A stretch of DNA of 64,000 nt from Stenotrophomonas maltophilia D457 (GCF_000284595.1 NC_017671.1:1521001-1585000); one strand, 5' to 3'; counted from the first letter of the stretch, positions 36,813 to 45,491 are shown. The notes: generated by a model from the sequence alone, not told the origin. A program made the numbers and translations.

Positions 36813-37514
36813 ATGAAGTTGCGTTCTATCGCGGTCGCCGTCGCGGCCCTGGCCCTGACGGGCAATGCCTTCGCCCAGGACATCGCGTCCGAGAAGGGCA
36901 AGCTGAGTTATTACTTCGGTTACGACTACGGCAACAACCTGGCGGAGCTGACCGGTCGCGGTGAGCAGCTGGACATCAACTCGGTGGTGAAGGGCCTGCA
37001 GGATGCCTACGCCAAGAAGCAGCCGGCGATCACCGCCGAGCAGCTGAAGCCGGCCGTTGAAGCGTTCCAGAAGCGCGAGCAGGGCCGTGCCCAGGCTGCC
37101 AAGGCCGAGTACGAAAAGGCGGCTGCCGAAAACAAGACCAAGAGCGATCAGTTCATCGCGGCGAACAAGGCCAAGGCCGGCGTGCAGTCCCTGCCGAGCG
37201 GCGTCCAGTACCGCGTGATCGAAGCCGGCAAGGGCGCCAAGCCGACCCAGGCCAGCACCGTGCAGCTGGAAGTGGCCGGTCCGTTCCCGTACGGCCAGCG
37301 CCCGACCGAAGCCCGCCCTGCCCAGCAGATCCCGTCGATCAAGGTCAGCGAAGTTGAAATGAAGGCCATGCGCGAGACCCTGCTGCAGATGCCGGCCGGC
37401 TCGAAGTGGGAAGTCACCCTGCCGCCGGACCAGGCCTACGGTGCCGACCCGCGCACCCCGTTCCCGCCGAACGTGGCTGTGCAGTTCGAGATCAAGCTGG
37501 TCAGCGTCAAGTAA
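36813..37514 (+). CDS. Periplasmic FKBP-type protein with degenerate isomerase domain
   Basis: A 233-residue secreted protein (signal about 1-21, LRSIAVAVAALALTGNAFA). An FKBP_N dimerisation domain (about 25-115: KLSYYFGYDYGNNLAE, then a Lys/Glu/Ala-rich helix) is followed by an FKBP_C-like domain (from LPSGVQYRVIEAGKGAKPTQ). The ends of the isomerase fold remain (MPAGSKWEVTLPPDQAYG, FPPNVAVQFEIKLVSVK). The middle, normally a YTG...FDSS...GW stretch that lines the proline pocket, is replaced by LEVAGPFPYGQRP...EMKAMRETL, so isomerase activity is doubtful and a chaperone role is more likely. The ATG at 36813 follows GGAGA; a TTG just before is ignored. Confidence 0.87.
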   Translation: MKLRSIAVAVAALALTGNAFAQDIASEKGKLSYYFGYDYGNNLAELTGRGEQLDINSVVKGLQDAYAKKQPAITAEQLKPAVEAFQKREQGRAQAAKAEYEKAAAENKTKSDQFIAANKAKAGVQSLPSGVQYRVIEAGKGAKPTQASTVQLEVAGPFPYGQRPTEARPAQQIPSIKVSEVEMKAMRETLLQMPAGSKWEVTLPPDQAYGADPRTPFPPNVAVQFEIKLVSVK

Positions 37515-37530
37515 ATCGAAACAGCAAACG

Positions 37531-37567
37531 AAACGCGCCGGTGATCCCACCGGCGCGTTTCTGTTTG
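37531..37567 (+). terminator. Terminator after the FKBP gene
   Basis: Perfect 13-bp stem AAACGCGCCGGTG/CACCGGCGCGTTT with an ATCC loop, followed by a short T-rich tail. Confidence 0.9.
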
Positions 37568-37680
37568 TGCAGCCCCTGGCGGTGAAACGCCCGCGCTGCG
37601 CGCGAGCGTCGACTCTACCGTTGGGCCGGGCCACCCGCGCAAATTCAGCCCGATCGCGCTACTGTTGCCGGGTGCAAACA

Positions 37681-38484
37681 ATGGAAGAAACGGCGCGTGT
37701 TGTCGCAAGTCCCTGCATCGGAGTGTGCACGCTGGATCCGCACCGGCAATGCACCGGCTGCGCGCGGCATATCGATGAGATCGCGCGGTGGTCGTCGATG
37801 AGCAACGAGGAACGCAGCCGCATCCTGCACCGCGTGCAGCCCCTGCGCGAACAACTGCAGCAATCGCTGCGTGGCTCGCTGGCCGACCACGAGCGACTGA
37901 TGCGCGCGCTGCACCCCTTGGCCCAACCGCCGGCCGGCGACGGCTGGAACCGCAGTGAGCTGATCGACCTGCTGCCGCCCGGGCCTCCGGTGGAGGCTGC
38001 GGTGCTGGCCGGCATCGTCCCGCGCGCCAACGGCGCACAGGTGATCCTGACCCGCCGCACCGAAACCCTGCGCACGCACGGGGGCCAGGTCGGATTCCCC
38101 GGCGGCCGCACCGAGCCCGATGACCGTGACGCATTGGCGGCCGCGCTGCGCGAGAGCCAGGAAGAAATCGCATTGGCGCCCGGCCAGGTGCAGGCGCTGG
38201 GGTATCTCGATCCCTTCGTCACCATCACCGGCTACCGGGTCACGCCGGTGGTGGCGGTGGTGGATCCGGATTTCGTGCCGGTGCCGCAGCCCAGCGAAGT
38301 GGCCGAAGTGTTCGAGGTGCCGCTGGATTATCTGATGGCGCCCGACAGCCTGCGCCAGGTCGAAATCACTCATCGCGGCCGGGTCCGCCACGTCCTGGAG
38401 TATGGCTGGCCGGGGCAGCGCATCTGGGGCGCGACCGCCGCCATTCTCTACAACCTGCGTCGTCGCCTGGAGCAAGTGAAATGA
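37681..38484 (+). CDS. DUF1289 - Nudix (CoA diphosphatase-type) fusion protein
   Basis: A 267-residue fusion. Residues 1-60 are a DUF1289 domain with four cysteines (SPCIGVCTLDPHRQCTGCAR) and the typical DEIARWSSMSNEER tail, probably a small metal-binding module. Residues about 95-267 are a Nudix hydrolase of the CoA/acyl-CoA diphosphatase group, shown by the family stretch LTRRTETLRTHGGQVGFPGG and the Nudix helix ALRESQEEIAL. The ATG at 37681 starts the DUF1289 domain. The last codons overlap the sulfurtransferase start (ATGA, 38481-38484). Separate genes encode these domains in many bacteria. Confidence 0.88.
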   Translation: MEETARVVASPCIGVCTLDPHRQCTGCARHIDEIARWSSMSNEERSRILHRVQPLREQLQQSLRGSLADHERLMRALHPLAQPPAGDGWNRSELIDLLPPGPPVEAAVLAGIVPRANGAQVILTRRTETLRTHGGQVGFPGGRTEPDDRDALAAALRESQEEIALAPGQVQALGYLDPFVTITGYRVTPVVAVVDPDFVPVPQPSEVAEVFEVPLDYLMAPDSLRQVEITHRGRVRHVLEYGWPGQRIWGATAAILYNLRRRLEQVK

Positions 38485-39383
38485 AGCCGATCGATCCGCC
38501 GTGGACCACCCTGGTCGATGTCACCAGCCTTGCCGCTGCGCTGGGCGCAGGCGTGCGCGTCGTCGATGCGCGTGCCACCGCCAGCACCGCCGTGCGCGTG
38601 GTCGATGCGCGCGCTTCGCTGGCCGATCCGCAGGCGGCGGGCGGCCAGTATCTGGCAGGGCACATACCGACTGCGGTGCATGCCGATCTCAACCGTGATC
38701 TGTCGGATCTGACCCGAAGCGGCCACGGCCGGCACCCGCTGCCGGACAGCGATGCGTTCGCCGCGAAGCTCGGTACGTGGGGCATCGGTCCCGAAACCCA
38801 GGTGGTGGTCTACGACGGCAGCGACGGCAGCATGGCCGCCTCGCGCCTGTGGTGGCTGCTGCGGCTGATCGGGCACACCCGGGTGGCCGTGCTCGACGGC
38901 GGTATTGCCGCCTGGCAGGCCGCCGGTCACGCGCTGGCGAGCGGGCCGACTGAAGTGACGGTGTTACCTGCCTACCCGGGCCGTTTCGACACCACCCAGA
39001 TCGCCAACGCCGATGAAATCAGCGCACGGCTGAAGCACGCGCCGGGCTGGTTGGTCGACGCGCGCGCGGGTGAGCGCTTCCGCGGTGACGTCGAGCCGCT
39101 GGACCCGGTCGCCGGCCACGTGCCGGGCGCGGTCAACCGCCCGTTCGCCTTGAACGTACTCGATGGCCACCTGCGCGACCCACATGCGCTGCGCGCCGAA
39201 CTGCAGGGCGTGATCGGCAACCGCGATCCGCAGCAGGTGGTGCTGATGTGCGGCTCCGGCGTGACCGCCTGCCATCTGCTGCTGGCGATGGAAACGGCGG
39301 GCCTGTCCGGCGCGCGCATCTACGCCGACTCCTGGAGCGGGTGGGTCAGCGACAGCAGCCGCCCGGTGGCGACCGGCGCCTGA
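38481..39383 (+). CDS. Rhodanese-type sulfurtransferase (3-mercaptopyruvate sulfurtransferase-like)
   Basis: A 300-residue two-domain rhodanese. The C-terminal catalytic loop is MCGSGVTACHLLL with nucleophile C257; CGSGVT is the loop of 3-mercaptopyruvate sulfurtransferases rather than thiosulfate rhodaneses. Other conserved segments are GHIPTAVHADLNRDLSDL, VVVYDGSDGSMAASRLWWLL and VAGHVPGAVNRPFALNV. An oddity near the N-terminus is a 39-bp tandem duplication (38553 and 38592) that repeats VRVVDARA in what should be the first strand of the inactive domain. The start overlaps the Nudix stop. Confidence 0.92.
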   Translation: MKPIDPPWTTLVDVTSLAAALGAGVRVVDARATASTAVRVVDARASLADPQAAGGQYLAGHIPTAVHADLNRDLSDLTRSGHGRHPLPDSDAFAAKLGTWGIGPETQVVVYDGSDGSMAASRLWWLLRLIGHTRVAVLDGGIAAWQAAGHALASGPTEVTVLPAYPGRFDTTQIANADEISARLKHAPGWLVDARAGERFRGDVEPLDPVAGHVPGAVNRPFALNVLDGHLRDPHALRAELQGVIGNRDPQQVVLMCGSGVTACHLLLAMETAGLSGARIYADSWSGWVSDSSRPVATGA

Positions 39384-39390
39384 GCCGCGC

Positions 39391-39431
39391 GGGGTCGGAT
39401 CCGTTTTCCAACGGAGAACGGTTCTGACCCC
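39391..39431. repeat. Dispersed palindrome, second family (copy 3)
   Basis: Arms GGGGTCGGATCCG and CGGTTCTGACCCC with a TTTTCC/GGAGAA inner stem and AAC(G) loop. It is 8 bp after the sulfurtransferase stop. Confidence 0.85.
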
Positions 39432-39445
39432 ATCAACCGAAAATC

Positions 39446-39483
39446 GGGTCAGAGCCCGTTGCGTAGCAACGGGATCCGACCCC
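39446..39483. repeat. Dispersed palindrome, second family (copy 4)
   Basis: Arms GGGTCAGAGCCC and GGGATCCGACCCC with a GTTGC/GCAAC inner stem and GTA loop. It forms a tandem pair with the preceding copy. Confidence 0.85.
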
Positions 39484-39517
39484 GTGTCGATTCGAAGGAT
39501 CGCGGAGAACTGTTGAA

Positions 39518-39567
39518 GGCGGGGTGGGGCCGGTTGCGGGGGTGTCCGCAACCGGACCCACCCCGCC
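39518..39567. repeat. Long inverted repeat (21 of 22 bp paired)
   Basis: GGCGGGGTGGGGCCGGTTGC.. at 39518-39539 is matched by its complement at 39546-39567 with one mismatch and a 6-bp spacer. No T-run follows. It is distinct in sequence from both palindrome families. Confidence 0.8.
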
Positions 39568-39587
39568 ATCCCACGGAATGCCAGCGT

Positions 39588-39611
39588 TTGACGTTGACGT
39601 TGACGTTGCCG
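39588..39611. repeat. TTGACG hexamer tandem repeat
   Basis: Three exact TTGACG units (39588-39605) and one TTGCCG unit form a short microsatellite just downstream of the AmpD-like gene. Confidence 0.75.
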
Positions 39612-39645
39612 TTGCCTCTGCGGGTGCAGGGCGCAGCCCTGCCGC

Positions 39646-40212
39646 TTACCCAACCGGCTGCAACGGCACCTTCGCCAGCACCCGCGCCCACGGGAACAGC
39701 GGCCCCGGATCGCGCTTGCGCGCCACCGTCAACGTCGCATCGTCGCTGGCCGGCACCCGTTCCAGGTCCAGCTGGTCATGCCCGGCAATCCGTCGCAGCG
39801 ACGGGTAGTGCGCCACCAGCGCCAGCAGCAGCTGTTCCAGCGCCTGCAGCTGTGCCTCGGTGTAGGCCTCGTCCATCGCCTGGTGGCGGCTGTCGAACCA
39901 GTCCGGATAGCGCCCGGTATTGACCAGCTCGATGCCCAGCGTATGCGCGTTCATGCCGCGCACGTGATGGGCCACGCGTTCCGGTGCCACGTACTGCACC
40001 ACGCTGCCATCGCGGTCGATGTAGAAGTGCCCGCTGTTGCCGGCGCCGCTGTCGTACAGTACGCGCTCGCCGTACTCGCGGGCCGTCGCCAGATCGGGCA
40101 GTTCGGTGCAGTGGATCACCACCATCTCCAGCGTGGCCGGGTCGCGCAGCGGCAGACGGTCTTCGTAGGGCAGGGGCTGCAGCTGCAGGCCGGGCAGGAG
40201 CGGGTTGGGCAT
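39646..40212 (-). CDS. N-acetylmuramoyl-L-alanine amidase, AmpD-like (Amidase_2)
   Basis: A 188-residue zinc amidase that cleaves the muramyl-peptide bond of anhydro-muropeptides or murein. Zinc-ligand motifs are VVIHCTELPDL, HTLGIELVNTGRYPDW and the C-terminal KRDPGPLFPW (Asp) segment. No signal peptide is apparent, suggesting a cytosolic recycling enzyme. S. maltophilia carries several AmpD homologues; loss of AmpDI derepresses the L1/L2 beta-lactamases. No ampE gene follows here, so this is more likely the second homologue than ampDI, but I cannot settle that from sequence. Start ATG 40212. Confidence 0.87.
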   Translation of the reverse strand: MPNPLLPGLQLQPLPYEDRLPLRDPATLEMVVIHCTELPDLATAREYGERVLYDSGAGNSGHFYIDRDGSVVQYVAPERVAHHVRGMNAHTLGIELVNTGRYPDWFDSRHQAMDEAYTEAQLQALEQLLLALVAHYPSLRRIAGHDQLDLERVPASDDATLTVARKRDPGPLFPWARVLAKVPLQPVG

Positions 40213-40284
40213 CCGGCGATGCTAGCATTGCGGCATGAACCTGCCTTCTCTTTCCTCGTTGGCCCGCTCGCACGGAGCACGTGC

Positions 40285-40812
40285 ATGAGCCGCGGCCACT
40301 GCATCCTGTCGCATGGCTTCGAGAGCGGCCCGGAAGCGACCAAGGTCACCGCGCTGGCCGACGTGGCGCAGCGCCTGGGCTGGACCCATGAGCGCCCGGA
40401 CTACACCGACCTGGACGCGATGAGCGAGGTCAGCCGGGTAGGCGACGTGCCGACCCGCCTGCGCCGCCTGGTCGAGCGCGCCGCCATCGCGGCCCGGCAA
40501 GGGCCGGTGGTGCTGGCCGGCTCCAGCCTGGGCGCCTACATTTCCGCCATCGCCTCGTTGCAGGTACCGGTGGCCGGCCTGTTCCTGATGGTGCCGCCGA
40601 CCACGATGGGCCCGATGCCGGCGCTGGACGCCGCCGCCGTGCCGACCACCGTGGTCCAGGCCTGGCATGACGACGTGGTGCCAGCAGCGGGAGTGATCGC
40701 GTGGGCGCAGGCGCGCTCGGCGCAGCTGATGCTGGTCGACGACGGCCACCGCCTCGAGCGCCACGTGGAGGCTTCCGCGCAGGCCTTCGAACGCTTGCTG
40801 CGGCAACTGTGA
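40285..40812 (+). CDS. Small alpha/beta-hydrolase (YqiA/UPF0227-like)
   Basis: A 175-residue alpha/beta hydrolase. The nucleophile elbow is [14 protein letters not shown] (Ser in GSSLG), the oxyanion segment is [10 protein letters not shown], and the last His of the triad is in [11 protein letters not shown]; an Asp candidate is in [11 protein letters not shown]. Size and order resemble the YqiA/YcfP esterases. The ATG at 40285 overlaps the TGA of a 17-codon upstream frame (40235-40288), a possible leader. Only 145 bp separate it from rlmKL. Substrate unknown. Confidence 0.83.
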   Translation: MSRGHCILSHGFESGPEATKVTALADVAQRLGWTHERPDYTDLDAMSEVSRVGDVPTRLRRLVERAAIAARQGPVVLAGSSLGAYISAIASLQVPVAGLFLMVPPTTMGPMPALDAAAVPTTVVQAWHDDVVPAAGVIAWAQARSAQLMLVDDGHRLERHVEASAQAFERLLRQL

Positions 40813-40957
40813 AGCCCGGGCGCACGGCGCGCCCGCCCGCATTGACTACAATGGCAGCCCCGCCGCCCCCGGCGCGGGCCTGCCGGCCGTGCCTACGGCC
40901 CTCCTTTCCGACCGGCCCGGCCCCTGTGCCGCGCCCGACCACCTGCGAACCGATCCC

Positions 40958-43096
40958 GTGAAATTCTTCGTCTCCTGCGCCAAGGGCCTGGAATACCTGC
41001 TTGCCGATGAACTGTCGGCCCTGGGCCTTGGCAAGGCCACTGCCACCATTGCCGGCGTCAACGCCGAGGGCGAACTGGCGCAGGCGCTGCGGATCGTGAT
41101 GTGGTCGCGCCTGGCCAGCCGCGTGCTGTGGCCCATCGACGAGTTCGAGTGCCCGGATGAGCAGGCCCTGTATGACGGCGTGCGTGCGCTGCCGTGGCAC
41201 GAGCACATCACGCCGGAGATGACCCTGGCGGTGGACGCGCACGTGTCCGGCGACAAGATCACCCACGCCCGCTTCGCCGCGCAGCGGATCAAGGACGCCA
41301 TCGTCGACCGCATGCGCGATGAAGGCCTGGAACGCCCCTCGGTCAACACCGATCTGCCCGACGTGCGCGTCAACCTGTCGCTGCGCAAGGGCCGTGCCTC
41401 GTTGTCGATCGATCTCGGCGGCGGCCCGCTGCATCGCCGTGGCTGGCGTGGTGCTGCCCACGAGGCACCGCTGAAGGAAAACCTGGCCGCCGCGCTGCTG
41501 CTGCGCGCGCAATGGCCGCGCCTGCACGCTGCCGGTGGTGGCCTGCTGGATCCGATGTGCGGCAGCGGTACCCTGCTGATCGAAGGTGCGCTGATGGCCG
41601 CCGACGTCGCTCCCGGCCTGATGCGGCATGGCAGCCTGCCGCCGAGCCGCTGGCTGGGCTTCGACAAGGCCGCCTGGAAGTCCATCCAGAGCGAAGCACG
41701 TGAGCGCGAAGCGGCCGGCCTGGCCGCGCTGAAGCCAGTCATCCACGGCAGCGACATCGATCCGACCGCGATCCAGGCGGCACGCGAGAACGCCGAGGTC
41801 GCGGGCGTCGCCCACGCGATCCGCTTCACGCGCGCCGACGTGGCCGACCTGGCCGCGCCGGAACAGGAGATCGGTGCGGTGGTCTGCAATCCGCCGTACG
41901 ACGAACGCCTGGCCGCCGATCCGGCGCTGTACCGCGCGCTGGGCAACGCCCTGCAGAAGGCGGTGCCGCATTGGCGCGCCAGCCTGCTGTGCGGCAACGA
42001 CGAACTGGCCTTCGCCACCGGCCTGCGCGCGGGCAAGAAGTACCAGATGTTCAATGGTGCGCTGGAGTGTGCGCTGATCGTCTGCGACCCGATCGCCGTG
42101 CCGGGCCGTGATCCGGCACAGCCGCGCGAGCTGAGCGTAGGCGCGCAGATGGTGGCCAACCGCCTGCGCAAGAACCTGAAGAAGTTCAAGAGCTGGCGTG
42201 CCCGCGAAGACATCACCTGCTTCCGCGCCTATGACGCCGACCTGCCGGAGTACGCGGCCGCCATCGACGTCTACGAGGAAGACGGCGGCAAGCGCCGTAC
42301 CTTCCTGCACGTGCAGGAATACGCCGCACCGGCTGCCATTCCCGAGAACGACGTGCGCCGCCGCCGCAACGAGCTGCTGGCCGCTGCGCGCGAAGTGTTC
42401 GGCGTGCCGCCCGAGCAGGTCTCGATGAAGTCGCGCGAGCGCGGCAAGGGCGGCAGCAAGTACGGCCGCTTCGAGCAGCGTGACGAGTTCATCGTGGTGC
42501 GCGAGAACAATGCACTGCTGCAGGTGAATCTGTTCGACTACCTGGACACCGGCCTGTTCCTCGACCACCGCCCGCTGCGCCGGATGATGGCCGAGCAGGT
42601 ACGTGGCAAGCGCTTCCTCAACCTGTTCTGCTACACCGGCGTGGCCAGCGTGCAGGCGGCGGTGGCCGGTGCCGCCAGCACCACCAGCGTCGATCTGTCG
42701 GCGACCTACCTGCAGTGGTGCTACGACAACCTGGCGTTGAACGGGCAGGGCGGCAACCAGCACCTGCTGGTGCAGGCCGACGCGATGGCGTGGCTGGAGG
42801 GCGACCGTGGCCAGTACGACGTGATCTTCTGTGACCCGCCGACCTTCTCCAACTCCGCGCGCGCCGATGACTTCGACGTGCAGCGCGAGCAGATCAAGCT
42901 GCTGCGTGCAGCCGTGGCGCGGCTGGCGCCGGGCGGCGTGCTGTACTTCTCCAACAATTTCCGCCGCTTCAAGCTGGAAGAGAACGCCATCGCCGAATTC
43001 GCCCAGTGCCGCGAGATCACCGCGCGCACCATCGGCCCGGACTTCGAGCGCAACGCGCGCATCCACCGCGCGTGGGAATTGAAGCGGTTGGGGTAA
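40958..43096 (+). CDS. rlmL: Bifunctional 23S rRNA methyltransferase RlmKL (m2G2445 / m7G2069)
   Basis: A 712-residue fusion of two methyltransferases. It has an N-terminal ferredoxin-like/THUMP region (1-160), an RlmL domain with [20 protein letters not shown] and catalytic [11 protein letters not shown] (m2G2445), and a C-terminal RlmK domain with [16 protein letters not shown] and [12 protein letters not shown] (m7G2069). The start is GTG 40958 ([20 protein letters not shown]), which matches the family N-terminus; the frame is open further upstream without homology. Two palindromes follow the stop. Confidence 0.95.
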   Translation: MKFFVSCAKGLEYLLADELSALGLGKATATIAGVNAEGELAQALRIVMWSRLASRVLWPIDEFECPDEQALYDGVRALPWHEHITPEMTLAVDAHVSGDKITHARFAAQRIKDAIVDRMRDEGLERPSVNTDLPDVRVNLSLRKGRASLSIDLGGGPLHRRGWRGAAHEAPLKENLAAALLLRAQWPRLHAAGGGLLDPMCGSGTLLIEGALMAADVAPGLMRHGSLPPSRWLGFDKAAWKSIQSEAREREAAGLAALKPVIHGSDIDPTAIQAARENAEVAGVAHAIRFTRADVADLAAPEQEIGAVVCNPPYDERLAADPALYRALGNALQKAVPHWRASLLCGNDELAFATGLRAGKKYQMFNGALECALIVCDPIAVPGRDPAQPRELSVGAQMVANRLRKNLKKFKSWRAREDITCFRAYDADLPEYAAAIDVYEEDGGKRRTFLHVQEYAAPAAIPENDVRRRRNELLAAAREVFGVPPEQVSMKSRERGKGGSKYGRFEQRDEFIVVRENNALLQVNLFDYLDTGLFLDHRPLRRMMAEQVRGKRFLNLFCYTGVASVQAAVAGAASTTSVDLSATYLQWCYDNLALNGQGGNQHLLVQADAMAWLEGDRGQYDVIFCDPPTFSNSARADDFDVQREQIKLLRAAVARLAPGGVLYFSNNFRRFKLEENAIAEFAQCREITARTIGPDFERNARIHRAWELKRLG

Positions 43097-43106
43097 CGCG
43101 ACGCCC

Positions 43107-43147
43107 GGGGTCGGATCCCCTGCGCGAAGCGCAGGGGCTCTGACCCC
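43107..43147. repeat. Dispersed palindrome, second family (copy 5)
   Basis: Arms GGGGTCGGATCCC and GGGCTCTGACCCC with a CTGCGC/GCGCAG inner stem and GAA loop. Confidence 0.88.
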
Positions 43148-43165
43148 ATCCGGATCTACGCACCA

Positions 43166-43206
43166 GGGGTCAGAGCCCTTGCGCTTCGCGAAAGGGATCC
43201 GACCCC
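43166..43206. repeat. Dispersed palindrome, second family (copy 6)
   Basis: Arms GGGGTCAGAGCCC and GGGATCCGACCCC, in inverse orientation to copy 5, with a GCGC-containing inner stem. The two form a pair between rlmKL and the convergent DUF3325 gene. Confidence 0.88.
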
Positions 43207-43216
43207 GGTGGCCCGG

Positions 43217-43546
43217 CTACAGCACCGCCACCACCAGCCCCAGCACCGGCAGCACGATCGCCAACGCCGCGATCCACTTCGGCCGGTACGGGTACAGCCC
43301 GAACGACAGCGCCAGACCGCCCAGTGTCATCGTGCCCAGCCACAGCACCGGGCCCATCGCCCAGCCGTGGTCGATCACGCACAGCGCGAACGCCACCGTC
43401 AGCAGGGCCCAGCCCAGCACGCGCCACTGGGTGCGCCGTGCGGGCGTGGCTGCGGCGCTGCCGTTCAGGTCGTGCTGGTGCTTTTCCATCGCCAGCGACA
43501 ACGCGGTGAACGCGGAGAACGACAGGGCCAGTGCCAGCAGCATCAT
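43217..43546 (-). CDS. DUF3325 small membrane protein
   Basis: A 109-residue membrane protein with about three helices (start MMLLALALSFSAFTALSLAM; end AALAIVLPVLGLVVAVL) and a His-containing loop EKHQHDL. DUF3325 genes accompany PepSY/DUF3649 genes in iron-uptake operons. The ATG at 43546 overlaps the PepSY stop (ATGATG), so it is the last gene of the operon. Molecular role unknown. Confidence 0.85.
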   Translation of the reverse strand: MMLLALALSFSAFTALSLAMEKHQHDLNGSAAATPARRTQWRVLGWALLTVAFALCVIDHGWAMGPVLWLGTMTLGGLALSFGLYPYRPKWIAALAIVLPVLGLVVAVL

Positions 43547-45180
43547 GCGCTGGCCTCCGCTTCGGCGGTTTCCGCAGCGTCCACCGGGGCCCTGGGTGCT
43601 GCTGCGGCGGCGGCGCGCTTCTTCTTCTCGGCCGCGCTCAGCGGTGGCGTCCAGCGCTGCATGCGCCAGCCGCACAGCGCCAGCATCGCACCGAACGCGA
43701 TCATCGACAGATCGACGCCAGCCAGTACCCAGTCACCGCTGCGCAATGTGACGCCAAGATGCGCGTGCGTGGTCAGCGCGTTGACCACCGGTACCAGCGC
43801 GAACGCAGCCGCACCCAGGTACAGCTGCCACGCCCACATCATCCGCTTCGGCCAGATGAAGGCGGCCAGCAGCGCGCCGCCCCAGGCGTAGAAGAACACG
43901 TTGGCTTCCGCACTCGCGCGCCCGGCGATGTCCAGCGGCAGCAGGCGGTTGCCCCAGAAGTAGGCCGCAAAGGCGATCGGCAGGCCGGCCACGGTGCCGA
44001 TGTTCAGCGCATCGACCAAGCGCAGGCCGAAGCCGGTGCGGCCGCTCTTGGCATGCCTGGGCCGTTCCTTCACCGCCCACAGCACCACGCCGCTGGCCAC
44101 CATCAGGCAGCCGACCAGGCCGGACAGGAAGAACAGTGCACGCAGGCCCCAATCGGCGAAGCGCGCCAGGTGCAGGCCGTACAGCACGCCACGGGTGGCG
44201 GTGGCGCCACCGGACGGCGGCGTCTCTTCCAGCAGCGCGCCGTTGACCATGTTGTAGCGAACGGCGGGAGTATCGGTGGACAGGCGCTTGCCGTCGCGTT
44301 GGCGGATGTCGATCACCGCATTGGCCGCCCCCGGGTTGGACACGGTAAAGCCGGCCACTTCCACGCCGTGCCAGTGCGCACGTGCGCTGTCCAGCAGCTG
44401 CGCGATCGGCAGCGGGGTGGCGCGTGCTTCGGCCGGCGCGGTCACCTCCGGCATGCCGCCGAAGGCTTCGCTGAAGAACTTGTCTTCGTCCTGCGGGTAG
44501 GCGACTTTCACCCCCCACGGCAGGTACATGACCATCAGGGTGACGATGCCGGTGTAGGTGATCATCGCGTGGTAGGGCAGGGCCATCACCGCACTGACGT
44601 TGTGGAAATCGAGCCAGGAACGCAGGCCCTTGTCCTTGCGGAAGGTGAAGAAGTCCTTGAAGATTTTCTTGTGGGTGATGACGCCGGTGATGATCGCCAC
44701 CAGCATGAACATCGCGCAGAAGCCGACCAGGTAGCGCGCCCACAGCACCGGGATGTAGTGCAGGTCGAAATGCAGGCGGTAGAAGAAATCACCGCCCCGC
44801 GTTTCGCGTGCCTTCAGTGCCTGGCCGGTATTCGGGTCCAGCGTGGCTTCGCCGAAGCCACCGCGACGGCCGCGACTGGGATCGGCCAGCTCCGGTGGCA
44901 ACCGCCAGAACATCTGCATGGCCGGGTTGCGCGGCTGCGGCAGGGTGACGAACCAGTTCCCGGCCTGCGCCGCATTGGCCTGCAGGTAATCCACGGCGCG
45001 CTGCGCGGCGACATCGATGCTGACCTGGCTGGACGGAAGTTCCGGTCGCATCCAGCGGCTGATTTCCTCGCGATAGTAGCTGGCGGTGCCGGCCATGAAG
45101 ATCAGCAGCAGCAACCAGCCGACCAGCAGGCCGGTCCAGGTATGCAGCCAGGCCATCGATTGGCGGAAGCCGTTCTTCAT
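43543..45180 (-). CDS. PepSY-associated TM protein (possible siderophore-iron reductase)
   Basis: A 545-residue membrane protein. TM1 (LHTWTGLLVGWLLLLIFMAG) is followed by a periplasmic region and paired helices with conserved His residues (FYRLHFDLHYIPVLWARYLV, WLDFHNVSAVMALPYHAMIT), a PepSY-like periplasmic segment, and several C-terminal helices ending in a charged Lys/Ala-rich tail. The His pairs resemble haem ligands of ferric reductases such as FoxB/PiuB, so inner-membrane reduction of siderophore iron is likely but inferred. The ATG at 45180 overlaps the DUF3649 stop. A Fur-box-like site lies upstream of the operon. Confidence 0.87.
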   Translation of the reverse strand: MKNGFRQSMAWLHTWTGLLVGWLLLLIFMAGTASYYREEISRWMRPELPSSQVSIDVAAQRAVDYLQANAAQAGNWFVTLPQPRNPAMQMFWRLPPELADPSRGRRGGFGEATLDPNTGQALKARETRGGDFFYRLHFDLHYIPVLWARYLVGFCAMFMLVAIITGVITHKKIFKDFFTFRKDKGLRSWLDFHNVSAVMALPYHAMITYTGIVTLMVMYLPWGVKVAYPQDEDKFFSEAFGGMPEVTAPAEARATPLPIAQLLDSARAHWHGVEVAGFTVSNPGAANAVIDIRQRDGKRLSTDTPAVRYNMVNGALLEETPPSGGATATRGVLYGLHLARFADWGLRALFFLSGLVGCLMVASGVVLWAVKERPRHAKSGRTGFGLRLVDALNIGTVAGLPIAFAAYFWGNRLLPLDIAGRASAEANVFFYAWGGALLAAFIWPKRMMWAWQLYLGAAAFALVPVVNALTTHAHLGVTLRSGDWVLAGVDLSMIAFGAMLALCGWRMQRWTPPLSAAEKKKRAAAAAAPRAPVDAAETAEAEASA

Positions 45181-45491
45181 GCCCAGGCCCCCAGCAGGCG
45201 CGCAATGGCCACCATCAGCAGGGTGGGAGCGAGAATGCCGACCCAGGCGCGCAGCGCGCTGCGGGTCGCGAACGCCCACAGCGCTGCGCAGGCGGCCACC
45301 AGGATGGCCAGCAGCATGCCGGTCAGCACGGCCTGGCCGCGCGCACCGGGCAGCGCCACCGCGCAGAACACGCTGGTGGCCGAAGCCAGCGCGTAGCCGC
45401 CGAAGATCGCGGCCAGCGAGCGTGACAGCACGCCCCAGCATGGATTGGAGAAGAAGGTGCGGGGGCTGGCGGTTGCGGGCGAGCGGTCCAC
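45177..45491 (-). CDS. DUF3649 small membrane protein
   Basis: A 104-residue protein with about three helices (LSRSLAAIFGGYALASATSV; AVLTGMLLAILVAACAALWA; WVGILAPTLLMVAIARLLGA). The start is GTG 45491 with an AGGA 5 bp upstream; the longer frame from 45602 lacks family features. It is the first gene of DUF3649-PepSY-DUF3325 and overlaps the next by 4 bp (ATGA). DUF3649 proteins usually travel with TonB-dependent siderophore receptors; none is present here. Confidence 0.82.
   Translation of the reverse strand: MDRSPATASPRTFFSNPCWGVLSRSLAAIFGGYALASATSVFCAVALPGARGQAVLTGMLLAILVAACAALWAFATRSALRAWVGILAPTLLMVAIARLLGAWA

Noticed and set aside
39391..39611. CRISPR-like array
   Set aside because: The repeated units are palindromes of two types at irregular spacing with no equal-length spacers and no cas genes.
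40430..43066. 878-codon antisense frame opposite rlmKL
   Set aside because: Low-complexity Arg/Ala/Gln composition and no motif; the plus strand is an intact RlmKL.
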